DNA of 64,000 nt from Hyphomicrobium_A sp963812795. Its GTDB lineage: Bacteria > Pseudomonadota > Alphaproteobacteria > Rhizobiales > Hyphomicrobiaceae. The position numbers were made by a program, and so were the translations under genes. The notes under the pieces were generated by a model. That model made no database searches, was not told the DNA's origin, and saw nothing but the letters and a program-made list of their open reading frames with translations. The stretch's first letter is position 1; every line of letters starts with the position of its first letter. The DNA is taken from assembly GCA_963812795.1 (NCBI GenBank), contig CAWEWG010000004.1:1-64000 (forward strand). Direction: 5' to 3'. Below, in pieces: positions 48,899-57,316 of this stretch.

Positions 48899-49540
48899 AT
48901 GGGCCAGCGTGCCAATCCGACGGACCTTGAACTCGCTGCACTCATCTCCAGCAAAATCTGTCACGACGTCATCGGCCCGGTCGGCGCCATCTACAATGGT
49001 CTCGAAATCCTCGACGAGGACGACGACCAGGAGGCGAAGAACTACGCCCTCGACGTCATCCGCAACGTCACCGAGCAGGCGTCCGCCCGCCTCCAATTCT
49101 GCCGCTTCGCATTCGGTGCCGCCGGCTCGGCCGGGGCGATGATCGACCTCGGCACCGCCGAGCAGATCTCGCGCGGCTTCATCGGCAAAGGCAAGCATAC
49201 CCTCATTTGGAAGGCCCAGCCTGGCCACATGGGCAAGGACAAGGCCAAGTTGCTGCTCAACCTCGTCGCCAGTGCCATCACGGCATTGCCGCGCGGCGGC
49301 GACATCGAAGTGCAGATGGCCGGCACACTGGAAATCCCAAGCTTCCTCATTCGCTGCCGCGGCACCAACGCGCGTCCGCCTCAGCACCTCGGCGAATTCA
49401 TCGCCGGCGAGCACGCCCCACCTCTCGATGCAATGACCATCCAGGCCTATTACACTTGGCGGCTGGCATCGACGGCCGGCATGCGGCTCGCCGTGCTGCA
49501 GGACGGCGCCGACATTCTTTTGTCCGCCAAGCCTGCCTGA
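48899..49540 (+). CDS. chpT: Histidine phosphotransferase ChpT
   Basis: Transfers phosphoryl groups from CckA to CtrA and CpdR in the alphaproteobacterial cell-cycle relay. 213 residues. The dimerisation helix contains the phospho-accepting His: LAALISSKICHDVIGPVGAI followed by YNGLEILDEDDD. The degenerate ATPase-like domain follows (RLQFCRFAFGAAGSAGAMID; LLLNLVASAITALPRGGDIE; PLDAMTIQAYYTWRLASTAG). AAGGGGG precedes ATG 48899. Its presence implies the CtrA pathway, typical of Alphaproteobacteria. Confidence 0.92.
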   Translation: MGQRANPTDLELAALISSKICHDVIGPVGAIYNGLEILDEDDDQEAKNYALDVIRNVTEQASARLQFCRFAFGAAGSAGAMIDLGTAEQISRGFIGKGKHTLIWKAQPGHMGKDKAKLLLNLVASAITALPRGGDIEVQMAGTLEIPSFLIRCRGTNARPPQHLGEFIAGEHAPPLDAMTIQAYYTWRLASTAGMRLAVLQDGADILLSAKPA

Positions 49541-49618
49541 CGCCGCCGCGGTCTAGCGGAGCTCTCCCTTTGCTTGCTAAGCCTCCTCACCCGCAACCCG
49601 CGGACAAGAGGACGAGCC

Positions 49619-50236
49619 GTGTTGCGCGTTGAACGCCTGCAAGTCACCGGACTGCCGCCCCTGAGCTTTGAGGTGCCGGACGGCGAATGCCTCGCCATCG
49701 AAGGCGCCTCCGGCGCCGGCAAGACTCTCGTGCTACGTGCGATCGCCGATCTCGATGCTGCAGCGGGCGACATTTCCGTCGACGGCGAGGAGCGGCGCGA
49801 GATGCCGGCGCACATTTGGCGCCGACGCGTGCGCTACTGCGCCGCCGAGCCGGCATGGTGGGCGGACACCCCGCGCGCCTGCCTGCCAGTCTCGGCGCCG
49901 CCGCGGCTCGAGCGGCTCATGCAAGCCCTCGACCTCGACCCGGCACTTCTGGATCGTGCAATCCCCACCTTGTCGACCGGCGAGCGCCAGCGCCTCGCCC
50001 TCGTGCGCGCGCTGCTTGATGATGCGAAGGTGCTGCTCCTCGACGAGCCCACGGGGGCCCTCGATCCGCAGTCGTCGGCGCTCGTCGAAGAACTGATCCG
50101 CTTCCAGACGCTGTCGGGGCATTGCGTGGTGCTCGTCAGCCATGACCGCGCGCAAGTCGATCGTCTGGCGCAGGCACGCCTCGTCTTGTCCAAAGCCGGG
50201 ACGCCGGCGAACGGCAACGCCGGGGTTGCGTCATGA
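49619..50236 (+). CDS. fetA: ABC transporter ATP-binding protein FetA (YbbL-like)
   Basis: 205 residues from GTG 49619, with GAGGA just upstream (an in-frame TTG at 49574 is less likely). Walker A is EGASGAGKTLV, the signature LSTGERQRLALVRALL, and Walker B VLLLDEPTGALDP with HD switch VSHDRAQVDRL. The short ATPase pairs with the permease FetB, whose start overlaps its stop (ATGA at 50233). In E. coli FetAB exports iron and protects against peroxide stress. Confidence 0.88.
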   Translation: MLRVERLQVTGLPPLSFEVPDGECLAIEGASGAGKTLVLRAIADLDAAAGDISVDGEERREMPAHIWRRRVRYCAAEPAWWADTPRACLPVSAPPRLERLMQALDLDPALLDRAIPTLSTGERQRLALVRALLDDAKVLLLDEPTGALDPQSSALVEELIRFQTLSGHCVVLVSHDRAQVDRLAQARLVLSKAGTPANGNAGVAS

Positions 50237-51021
50237 CGTACGTGTCACTGACACCGCTTGACATCGCCTTGGCCGCTGCCCTGCTCATCGCCAACGGCGC
50301 TATCTCCTGGGGCTTCCGCCTCGGCCTGGAGAAGAGCATCGCCATCGCCGCGGCGCGCATGCTGGTGCAATTGGCGCTCATCGGCATCGTCTTGAAGTTC
50401 ATCTTCGTGCAGTCTTCGCCGGCATGGACGTTCGCGTTCGCGCTGGTCATGATCGTCGCTGCCGGCGTCGAAGTCGTCACGCGCCAACATCGTGGCTTCT
50501 CCGGCTGGCGCACGTTTGCGCTCTCCACCGCCACGCTGCTGTTCATTGGGACGTTCGTCGCGCTGCTCGGCGTCGGCGCCATCATCGCGCCCGATCCGTG
50601 GTACTCGCCGCGCTATCTGCTGCCGATCCTCGGCATGGTCGTCGGCAATACGATGACGGCCGTAGCACTCGTGCTCGACGGCCTCAACGAGGCGGCGGGC
50701 CGCGAGCGCGCATCCATCGAGGCGCGGCTGGCACTCGGGGCGCCGCGTTTCGAAGCACTCGCTGCACCGCTGCGCACCTCGTTGCGCACGGGCATGATGC
50801 CGATGCTCAACGCCATGGCAACGACCGGTCTGGTGACTCTTCCCGGCATGATGACCGGACAGATCATTGCTGGTGCCGATCCGGTAGGCGCTGCCAAATA
50901 TCAAATGCTGATCATGTTCCTGATCGCCGGTGCCACGGCGCTCGGCTCGTTTCTCGCCGCCGTGGGCGGCGTCATGTTGCTCACCGACGAGCGCCAGCGG
51001 CTGCGCCTCGACGTTCGCTGA
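50233..51021 (+). CDS. fetB: Iron export permease FetB (UPF0014, YbbM-like)
   Basis: 262 residues with about seven TM helices (DIALAAALLIANGAISWGFR; IAAARMLVQLALIGIVLKFI; AFALVMIVAAGVEVVTRQHR; TATLLFIGTFVALLGVGAII; PILGMVVGNTMTAVALVLDG). The conserved family segment MNAMATTGLVTLPGMMTGQI is represented by LNAMATTGLVTLPGMMTGQI, followed by IAGADPVGAAKYQMLIMFLI. Translationally coupled to fetA. Confidence 0.93.
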   Translation: MTYVSLTPLDIALAAALLIANGAISWGFRLGLEKSIAIAAARMLVQLALIGIVLKFIFVQSSPAWTFAFALVMIVAAGVEVVTRQHRGFSGWRTFALSTATLLFIGTFVALLGVGAIIAPDPWYSPRYLLPILGMVVGNTMTAVALVLDGLNEAAGRERASIEARLALGAPRFEALAAPLRTSLRTGMMPMLNAMATTGLVTLPGMMTGQIIAGADPVGAAKYQMLIMFLIAGATALGSFLAAVGGVMLLTDERQRLRLDVR

Positions 51022-51034
51022 GCGCCAAAGCAAA

Positions 51035-51057
51035 ACGCCCGCCGGTGAGGCGAGCGT
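51035..51057. terminator. Possible terminator between convergent fetB and the Ala-rich protein gene
   Basis: ACGCCCGCC (51035-51043), loop GGTGA, GGCGAGCGT (51049-51057): a 9-bp stem with one mismatch, followed by CTTGTAAAT on + and preceded by CAAAA (TTTTG on the minus strand). It is a fair bidirectional terminator. Confidence 0.5.
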
Positions 51058-51089
51058 CTTGTAAATCAATCAACCGAGGCCCGGCCGGG

Positions 51090-51962
51090 TCACTCGTTGT
51101 GGGTTGGCTTGGCACCCGATGCGTGGCCGAGCGGCGGCACGGACGCCGGGGCCTTGCTGGCGGCGCTGGCGGCAACCGCGGCAGCGGCGGCTTCCTTGGC
51201 GGCGTTGGCAGCCGTCTCGGCGGCTTGGGCAGCACGCTCGGCAGCGGCGGCGGCCGAAGCCGCTGCGGCTGCAGCGGCGGCACGATCCTGCTGCGGAGGA
51301 GCCGCCGGCGGAGCGACTTGCTTTTCGGCGAGGCCTTGGCCAGCCTGCAGGGCGCCGGTCTCGACAACGGCCGTTGCCGTCGCGGCTGGCGCCTCGGGCG
51401 CGGTCGGCGCGGTCGCGGGAATGGCGGTCTGCACGGCGGGGGTCGCCGCCGGGGTCTCGGCCGGAGCTGCAATCTGCTCGACCGGCGCCGTCGGCGCGGC
51501 GTCGACGGCCGGCAATGCGGCAGCGTCCGCCGGCGCGGCAGCGGTCTGCTGCTGGGCGGGAATGCCGAGGGCTTCTGCTTTGCTCACCGGGGCCGGAGGA
51601 ATTTCGCCGTTGCCAGCGTCTGTAGCCTCGGCCTGCTCGGCACCCTTGTTGTTGGGCTTGACGCCGTCACCCCAGCAGACGTTGGCGGAGGCGGTGCAGG
51701 TGTGCTCATCGAACAGGATGACGTCGAGGAACAGCTCGCAGCTGACGTTCTTCTTGCCCGTTTGGTAAGCCGTGACACCGCTCTGCGCTGCCCACTCCGC
51801 AATATGCTTGTCGAGCAGGTTCTTGGCGTCGTTGGTCGGGCCTTCCTTGCCGTAGTCGTTGACCGTGAAGCCGAACCGCTTGCAGGCCGCCTCAGCAGGC
51901 GCGGTCGCAGCGAGAACACTCACGAGCACCGAGGCTACGGCGAGTGATAGCTTAGCGCGCAT
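51090..51962 (-). CDS. Secreted protein with Cys-containing N-domain and Ala-rich low-complexity tail
   Basis: 290 residues. Signal peptide MRAKLSLAVASVLVSVLAAT APAEA with GGGGG ahead of the ATG. The N-terminal domain (CKRFGFTVNDYGKEGPTNDA; LLDKHIAEWAAQSGVTAYQT; SCELFLDVILFDEHTCTASA NVCW) holds four Cys, probably disulfide-linked. The rest is Ala/Pro-rich, ending in a nearly pure Ala helix-like tract (AAAAAAAASAAAAAERAAQA). No enzyme features. Function unknown; the tail could span the periplasm or bind the cell wall. Confidence 0.75.
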   Translation of the reverse strand: MRAKLSLAVASVLVSVLAATAPAEAACKRFGFTVNDYGKEGPTNDAKNLLDKHIAEWAAQSGVTAYQTGKKNVSCELFLDVILFDEHTCTASANVCWGDGVKPNNKGAEQAEATDAGNGEIPPAPVSKAEALGIPAQQQTAAAPADAAALPAVDAAPTAPVEQIAAPAETPAATPAVQTAIPATAPTAPEAPAATATAVVETGALQAGQGLAEKQVAPPAAPPQQDRAAAAAAAASAAAAAERAAQAAETAANAAKEAAAAAVAASAASKAPASVPPLGHASGAKPTHNE

Positions 51963-52096
51963 TGTCAGTTCCCCCGTCGGCACGGACAAACGTCCAATTC
52001 CAAAGCCTTATAGCGGGGCCATAGTCCAGTGCCTAGGCGGCGCCCCTGCAAAGCTGTGCAGGACAAAAGTAGCGCAAGCGCGGCAACTACGGCGGT

Positions 52097-52426
52097 TCAG
52101 TTCATGTAAGGTGAATCGCCGCCATTGGGACCGATGCCCGAATCAAAAAAGAATCCGCTGTCGAACGGACCACCTGGTGACTGCTTGTTGATATACGGAT
52201 CGATGTTGCCGCCGTGCAGCGCGAAATAGCGGGCAATCTCTTCCGGCGTCGAGCCCTGCTCGACCGTAGCCTCGCGGCTCTTGCGATAGGTGCGCGATTT
52301 CTTTTTCTGAGTGTATTCACCCGCATAGGCGCCCGAAGCAACAAAATTGCCGGCATTCCCGAGGGTGGTCAGCATCAGGACGCCGGCAGCAATCGCGGCA
52401 CCTGTGCAGATCCGAAAAAGGCTCAT
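52097..52426 (-). CDS. Small exported protein of unknown function
   Basis: 109 residues from ATG 52426. Signal-like N-terminus MSLFRICTGAAIAAGVLMLT, then basic QKKKSRTYRKSREATVEQ, STPEEIARYFALHGGNIDPY and FDSGFFFDSGIGPNGGDSPY. No recognised family. Probably periplasmic. Confidence 0.55.
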   Translation of the reverse strand: MSLFRICTGAAIAAGVLMLTTLGNAGNFVASGAYAGEYTQKKKSRTYRKSREATVEQGSTPEEIARYFALHGGNIDPYINKQSPGGPFDSGFFFDSGIGPNGGDSPYMN

Positions 52427-52696
52427 GATCCAGTCCTTGTTGGCTAACCACCCCTGTTGGGGCGGAGAATAACGGAAAACGCTTTGGCGGCGCACAAATC
52501 TCCCTGCGCCCCGGCATTTTGCTGCCGCCTGTCACCCGTCAACCACGCTCAACGCCGTGGCCCGGCAAGCGGACGCCTCACAGGGGCATCCGGGATTCCA
52601 TCATCCTCCTGAGCTACAAGCGAATGGTTAACGAGTGAAGACAAAATGTCCCAATTCGGCCATTTGCTGCCGCCCGTCTTGCAATACCAGGGCGGC

Positions 52697-52996
52697 TCAG
52701 CCCGTCTTGCAAATCGTCGAGGTGCCGACGCAGTTGTAACCGAGGCCACCCGGCTTGCACTTGTAGCCGTTGGAGGTGACCCGGTAGCCAGGCGTGGAGC
52801 CGGAGGCCATGAACGCCGCCCAGACGCCCCAGTCGAACGACTGCAGGATGGCTTCCTTCACCTGGAACTTGGCCCCGTCGATCGACCCGGCGGTGCCCGA
52901 GGCGGTCTTCTTGAAGCACGCGGCTTCGGCGCTGCCGGCAAAACCGGCGCACATAACGGCTACGGCCACAGCGGCCGCGCAGGTCATTTTGATCAT
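52697..52996 (-). CDS. Small secreted cysteine-containing protein (paralogue-like of 44171-44461)
   Basis: 99 residues from ATG 52996 with GGGAG seven bases ahead. Signal peptide MTCAAAVAVAVMCAGFAGSA EAA, mature part CFKKTASGTAGSIDGAKFQV, KEAILQSFDWGVWAAFMASG, NGYKCKPGGLGYNCVGTSTI CKTG. The same layout as the protein at 44171 (A-F-Q helix, W, then YKCxxxGxGYxC and a final Cys-Lys) suggests one small family. Function unknown. Confidence 0.72.
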   Translation of the reverse strand: MIKMTCAAAVAVAVMCAGFAGSAEAACFKKTASGTAGSIDGAKFQVKEAILQSFDWGVWAAFMASGSTPGYRVTSNGYKCKPGGLGYNCVGTSTICKTG

Positions 52997-53149
52997 TTTC
53001 AAGCTCCCGAACATCCGCAATACCGACAGGCGGAGCTTGCCGCAGACGGGCGCCGTTGCCCATGGCCGACGCGCCCAGGCCGCAAAATGTTCGGGGGATC
53101 GTGGCCGCGCGGTGACGCCGCGCGGCGATCGACGGCGAAGCGGAGCGCG

Positions 53150-53362
53150 TCAGGACGCCTGCAGATTGACGGCCTTGGGGCCCTTACCGCGCTTGTCGGG
53201 CTCGGTCTCGAAGGAGATGCGCGCGCCTTCGTCGAGACTGTTGATGCCGGCGCGCTCGACCGCGGTGACGTGCACGAACACGTCCTTGCCGCCGTCATCG
53301 GGCTTGATGAAGCCGTAGCCCTTTTGCGAGTTGTAGAACTTTATGGTGCCGCTCTGGCGCAT
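53150..53362 (-). CDS. cspA: Cold-shock-domain protein (CspA family)
   Basis: 70 residues, a single cold-shock domain. RNP1 is KGYGFIKPD and RNP2 DVFVHVTAV, within MRQSGTIKFYNSQKGYGFIK. AGGAG lies upstream of the ATG. Binds single-stranded RNA/DNA and acts as RNA chaperone or antiterminator. Whether it is cold-induced cannot be judged. Confidence 0.95.
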   Translation of the reverse strand: MRQSGTIKFYNSQKGYGFIKPDDGGKDVFVHVTAVERAGINSLDEGARISFETEPDKRGKGPKAVNLQAS

Positions 53363-53585
53363 CGCAATCTCCTAACGTGCGCGACAACGAAAACGGCGCG
53401 ACTCGCGTGGAGGCGCACCGGGGGGATGCTCGGAAAACTGGCCGCAACGCGGGAAGGGAAAAGCGCAGAAAAGCATGCGCGCGACAATCTCAAAGCTGCG
53501 TAGTGTCTTCACCCGGGTCGATCATGCGCCCGAGCCATCGAAAGTATCGGAGAAAACAATCATCGAGGCAAGAGGCTGACCGCTC

Positions 53586-54441
53586 TCACGCCGCTTCCGT
53601 GCCGAGCTCCTCAACCTTAAATCCGGCGCCTTCACCCTGGGCTAGTACACGGGTCAGCTCCGGCAGCAGAGCGTCTAGCTTCGAAGACAAAGTAAACGGC
53701 GCATTCACGGCGATGAGGCCGGCGCCGTTGAGGCGTGTCTGGTCGGCGGACCCGCGGATCATCAACTCGATCGCCGTCGCCTTCGGAAACCCGAGCGCCG
53801 CCACTTCGCGACGGAAGGCGGCAACAGGCGCGACCTCCTTGATGGGATACCAGAGCAGGAACGTGCCCGTCGCAAAGCGGCGCGCCGCTTCCTTCAATCC
53901 GCCGACGAGGCGCGTCGAGCTCGCCTGTCTGCTCGAACGCCGGATCGATCAACATCACCCCGCGCCGCTCGGGTGGCGGCAGCAGCGCCTTCAACGCCGT
54001 CCACGCATCGAGCGCCATCACGCGCACCTGCGGGTCGTGCGCAAAATGTCGTTTCAACTCATCCTGGTCTTCGGGATGCAGCTCGTTGACGACCAGGCGA
54101 TCGTCGGCGCGCATCAATTCGCGGGCAAGCAGCGGGCTACCCGGATACCGCACAAGCGCACCGCCCGGATTGAGCCGCCGCACGATGTCGAGGTATGGCG
54201 CCAATACCTCTGCCGCGGCCGGCGACAGCTTTGCGGCCATCAACCTCCCGATGCCCTCGCGCCATTCGCCGGTCTTCTGCGCCGCTTCGGAAGTGAGGTC
54301 GTAAACGCCGATGCCGGCGTGCGTATCAATGACACGGAAGGGCGCGGGCTTGAGCTTCAAGTGCTCGATGACCAAAGCCAGGACGGCGTGCTTGACGACG
54401 TCGGCGAAATTTCCGGCGTGATAGGCGTGGCGGTAGTTCAT
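53586..54441 (-). CDS. rlmJ: 23S rRNA (adenine(2030)-N6)-methyltransferase RlmJ, one frameshift
   Basis: Start MNYRHAYHAGNFADVVKHAV is diagnostic. Then VIDTHAGIGVYDLTSEAAQK (SAM site), PGSPLLARELMRADDRLVVN E, and the catalytic motif VMLIDPAFEQTGEL, where the usual DPPY/F reads DPAF. A one-base shift near 53910 separates this from KEAARRFATGTFLLWYPIKE and FTLSSKLDALLPELTRVLAQ. About 284 codons. One of few broken genes in the otherwise clean right half. Confidence 0.9.
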
Positions 54442-54499
54442 AGGCGAGGGTTCAGCGCGCCACGGCCCGTGCTGTCAAGGGCGGCGCGCCCACGCAAAG

Positions 54500-54679
54500 A
54501 GGGACCGTGTGCAAATTCTTTTGCCCTGTTCCCTTGGGAACCGCGCGCCGCGGCAGCGGATGGCATTGTCGGGTCATCGAGAGCACGGAAGGCCCACGCT
54601 CCTGACGCGCTCTCTCGGGTTTAGCTCCCCGTCTCCTCCTGACCTTGAAGCCCCGCGCTCCCCCGCGGGGCTTTTTTTT
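54500..54679 (+). ncRNA. Candidate small RNA ending in an orphan intrinsic terminator
   Basis: Between two minus-strand genes, the + strand has a textbook terminator: AAGCCCCGCG (54648-54657), six-base loop, CGCGGGGCTT (54664-54673) and then six more T. No + strand protein gene lies upstream, but GTTCCCTTGGGAAC (54528-54541) could fold as another hairpin. The 5' end is a guess. It does not match SRP RNA, 6S or tmRNA features I can recall. Confidence 0.35.
54648..54679 (+). terminator. Intrinsic terminator facing rightward, no upstream + gene
   Basis: A perfect 10-bp GC-rich stem with a 6-base loop and a T8 run (T at 54672-54679). On the minus strand it would be followed by CAAGG rather than T residues, so it works only for + strand transcripts. 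Confidence 0.8.
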
Positions 54680-54692
54680 GCCGGGACCCCGG

Positions 54693-55166
54693 CTAGGCCT
54701 TGCGCTCCCACTTGCCCGCGGCGCTCTGCTGCCAATAGGTCACCGGACAGCCCGCGCCTTTGGCCGCCGTCCATTGGCCGCGCGCAACCTTCACAGCCTC
54801 CGCGTCGTTGCCGTCGAACATGTAGACGATGCGAACGAAACCGGAGAAGGCCTCCGCCGCAGCGCCGTCGACGAGGAAGCGCACGCCGGCGCCGTTGGGC
54901 GTTTCTGCCGTTGTCGTCAGGTAGACGGGCTGCTCTGCGGCATGGCCGTCCTTGGCCGCGCCGTGCGCGAGGAAACTGTCTTCCTTGTAGGTCCACAGAG
55001 CCAGATCGATGGCCGCCAGCCGCTCTTGCGAGCCGGCCTGCACGACGGCGCGCCAGCCGCGCTCCAGCGTTTTCTCAACGAGGGTCGGCAGCACCATCTC
55101 GAGTGTCTGCTGCTCGAGGTGATAGAAAAGCACCTCGGTCGGTGCTGCTGTATTCGGCTCGCTCAT
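54693..55166 (-). CDS. holC: DNA polymerase III chi subunit (HolC)
   Basis: 157 residues from ATG 55166. Chi links the clamp loader to SSB. Family features: EVLFYHLEQQTLEMVLPTLV, EKTLERGWRAVVQAGSQERL AAID, LWTYKEDSFLAHGAAKDGHA, PVYLTTTAETPNGAGVRFLV and FVRIVYMFDGNDAEAVKVAR. The C-terminus (KGAGCPVTYWQQSAAGKWER KA) is conserved in alphaproteobacterial HolC. Confidence 0.9.
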   Translation of the reverse strand: MSEPNTAAPTEVLFYHLEQQTLEMVLPTLVEKTLERGWRAVVQAGSQERLAAIDLALWTYKEDSFLAHGAAKDGHAAEQPVYLTTTAETPNGAGVRFLVDGAAAEAFSGFVRIVYMFDGNDAEAVKVARGQWTAAKGAGCPVTYWQQSAAGKWERKA

Positions 55167-55413
55167 CCGGGAACTATAGCCGCACCGACGCGCCATTGCA
55201 TGCCGTGCATAGCTTGGCAAAACATGCTGCGGCGCAAAGCCGAAAAGCCCTTGCGCCGCCTAGGTGCCTTACCTACTTATCGTGGTCCGGAACGGCGCCA
55301 GACGTGCGGCTGTCGTCCGTGCGGGCGGTGAGCTTAGCGGCATCTTCGGGTTCGCCGCTGCTCCCGTCCCGCTGCATTTCCCCCGAACGTTGGAGACGAA
55401 GTCCCGCCAGTGC

Positions 55414-55701
55414 TCAACGCTTGCTGGTCAGGTATCTCTTCGGGACCTCGCCGGCGGCGACCAGAGCGTCGACGCAGCGACGCGACAATGCCCGGCGCGA
55501 GGCCAGCATGCAGCTGCGCAGCTCCGGTGTGCCGATCGAGTATTTCGCACAGAAGCGATAGTAGTCGCGTTCGCAGGCGGTGTTGACGCGCGCGGAGTAG
55601 GCGTTGGCCGCCGATCCGCATGCAAACATCATGAGTGCGGCCGCACCCGCCGCAGCCGCAATTAGCACCGGGCGCGCCCGGCCGTTAGAGCACTTCTGCA
55701 T
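55414..55701 (-). CDS. Small exported cysteine-rich-repeat protein
   Basis: 95 residues. Basic n-region MQKCSNGRARPVLIAAAAGA with a hydrophobic core (ALMMFACGSAANAYS), then VNTACERDYYRFCAKYSIGT, PELRSCMLASRRALSRRCVD and ALVAAGEVPKRYLTSKR. The spacing C-x7-C-x12-C-x11-C resembles Cys-rich-repeat periplasmic proteins found in Rhizobiales. A lipobox-like FACG is present, so lipidation is possible. Function unknown. Confidence 0.65.
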   Translation of the reverse strand: MQKCSNGRARPVLIAAAAGAAALMMFACGSAANAYSARVNTACERDYYRFCAKYSIGTPELRSCMLASRRALSRRCVDALVAAGEVPKRYLTSKR

Positions 55702-55840
55702 CGATCCCAGTCTCGCTAGAGCTTCCCCTCGGCCTCGCGGCCGCGAACTCACGTCCCCGCTGCAAGCTCGCAAATCCACGCTATCGCGTGCGCCGCTTCA
55801 AGAACAGTGACCGAGCTGCCTCGGGAGGGAAAAAACGTCC

Positions 55841-57208
55841 CTAGCTCTTATGCTTAGCGAAGGGATTTTCGCCCTTGCGGAGATTGAAGCGGAGCGGCAC
55901 GCCGGGCAGCTTGAAAGCATCGCGCAAACTGTTCGTGAGGTAGCGGATGTACGACTTCGGCAGGTCCGCGGGTCGCGAGCAGAAAGCAACGAACGTCGGC
56001 GGTCGCGCGGAAGGCTGGGTGATGTAGCGCAGCTTGATGCGACGACCACCGACAGCGGGCGGAGAATGACGCGCCATCGCTTCCTGCAGCCAGCGGTTCA
56101 AGTCGGACGTCGAAACGCGGCGGTTCCATAAGTCGTAGGCTTCGAGGACCGCCTTCGACAGCTTCTCGACGCCGCGCCCACTCAACGCCGAGAGCGGAAC
56201 GAGCGCCACGCCCTGCACCTGCGCCAGCCGCTCGGCCAACGCTTCCCGCAGCTCCTTCAGCATCTTCTGCTTTTCTTCGACGAGATCCCATTTGTTGATG
56301 GCGATGACGAGTGCGCGGCCCTCCTCCGTCACCAGATCGCCGATGGTCAGATCCTGGTGCTCCAGCGGACGTTCGGCGTCGATGAGAAGCACGACCACCT
56401 CGGCGAAGCGGATGGCGCGGATGGCGTCGCTGGCGCTGAGCTTCTCGGCGGTCTCGCTGATCTTGGCCTTGCGTCGCAACCCGGCGGTGTCGAACAGGCG
56501 CACCTTGCGTCCATGCCATTCTAGGTCGCTCGGCACGCTGTCGCGGGTCAGGCCCGGCTCGGGCCCGGTGATCATGCGCTCTTCGCCGAGCAGGGCGTTG
56601 ACGAGAGTCGACTTGCCGGCATTGGGGCGCCCGACGACGGCGACACGGATCGGTTTTGTCGTGGCCGACGCCTCTTCAGCTTCCGCGTCCGTCTTGTATT
56701 TCGGTTTCAACCCGAGCGCCGACAACATCTCGGCCTCGAGGTCGCTGAGGCCCTCCCCATGTTCGGCGGAAATGGCGACCGGCTCGCCGAAACCGAGCTC
56801 GAACGCCGCATAGAAGCCCTCCTCGGCCGCGCGGCTTTCGCTCTTGTTGGCAACGAGCACGATCGGACGGCCCGACGAGCGGACGAGTTTGGCGAACGAC
56901 TTGTCGTCGGACGTGATGCCTTCGCGCGCATCGACGACGAAGAGCACGAGGTCGGCCATGGCCAGTGCGGTCTCGCTTTGCTGGCGCATGCGCTCGGCAA
57001 TCGAGCCGCGCTTAGCCTGCTCGAGGCCCGCCGTGTCGACGATGGTCACGGGATTGCCGGCGAGATCGGCTTCCCCATCGCGTCGGTCACGCGTCAGTCC
57101 CGGCATGTCCGAGACGAGCGCGGTACGCCCGCCCGTCAGCCGGTTGAACAGCGTCGATTTGCCGACGTTGGGGCGGCCGATGATGGCGATGATGGGAGAA
57201 GCGGACAT
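55841..57208 (-). CDS. der: Ribosome-biogenesis GTPase Der (EngA)
   Basis: 455 residues, intact. Two consecutive GTPase domains: first G1 IIAIIGRPNVGKSTLFNRLT, G3 DTAGLE, G4 NKSE; second G1 VAVVGRPNAGKSTLVNALLG, G3 DTAGLRRKAKI, G4 NKWD. The C-terminal KH-like domain includes RIKLRYITQPSARPPTFVAF and SYIRYLTNSLRDAFKLPGVP. Required for 50S subunit maturation. Third gene of yfgM-like/bamB/der on the minus strand. Confidence 0.97.
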   Translation of the reverse strand: MSASPIIAIIGRPNVGKSTLFNRLTGGRTALVSDMPGLTRDRRDGEADLAGNPVTIVDTAGLEQAKRGSIAERMRQQSETALAMADLVLFVVDAREGITSDDKSFAKLVRSSGRPIVLVANKSESRAAEEGFYAAFELGFGEPVAISAEHGEGLSDLEAEMLSALGLKPKYKTDAEAEEASATTKPIRVAVVGRPNAGKSTLVNALLGEERMITGPEPGLTRDSVPSDLEWHGRKVRLFDTAGLRRKAKISETAEKLSASDAIRAIRFAEVVVLLIDAERPLEHQDLTIGDLVTEEGRALVIAINKWDLVEEKQKMLKELREALAERLAQVQGVALVPLSALSGRGVEKLSKAVLEAYDLWNRRVSTSDLNRWLQEAMARHSPPAVGGRRIKLRYITQPSARPPTFVAFCSRPADLPKSYIRYLTNSLRDAFKLPGVPLRFNLRKGENPFAKHKS

Positions 57209-57316
57209 TTGGTGAGGCCGGGGCGATTGCGTGGAGCGGCGCTTATCGCGCATTCGCTGCCCGGATGATAGAGATGCCGCCCAACCGGCCAGTTAAAGCC
57301 GGGCGCGCAAAGCGGC

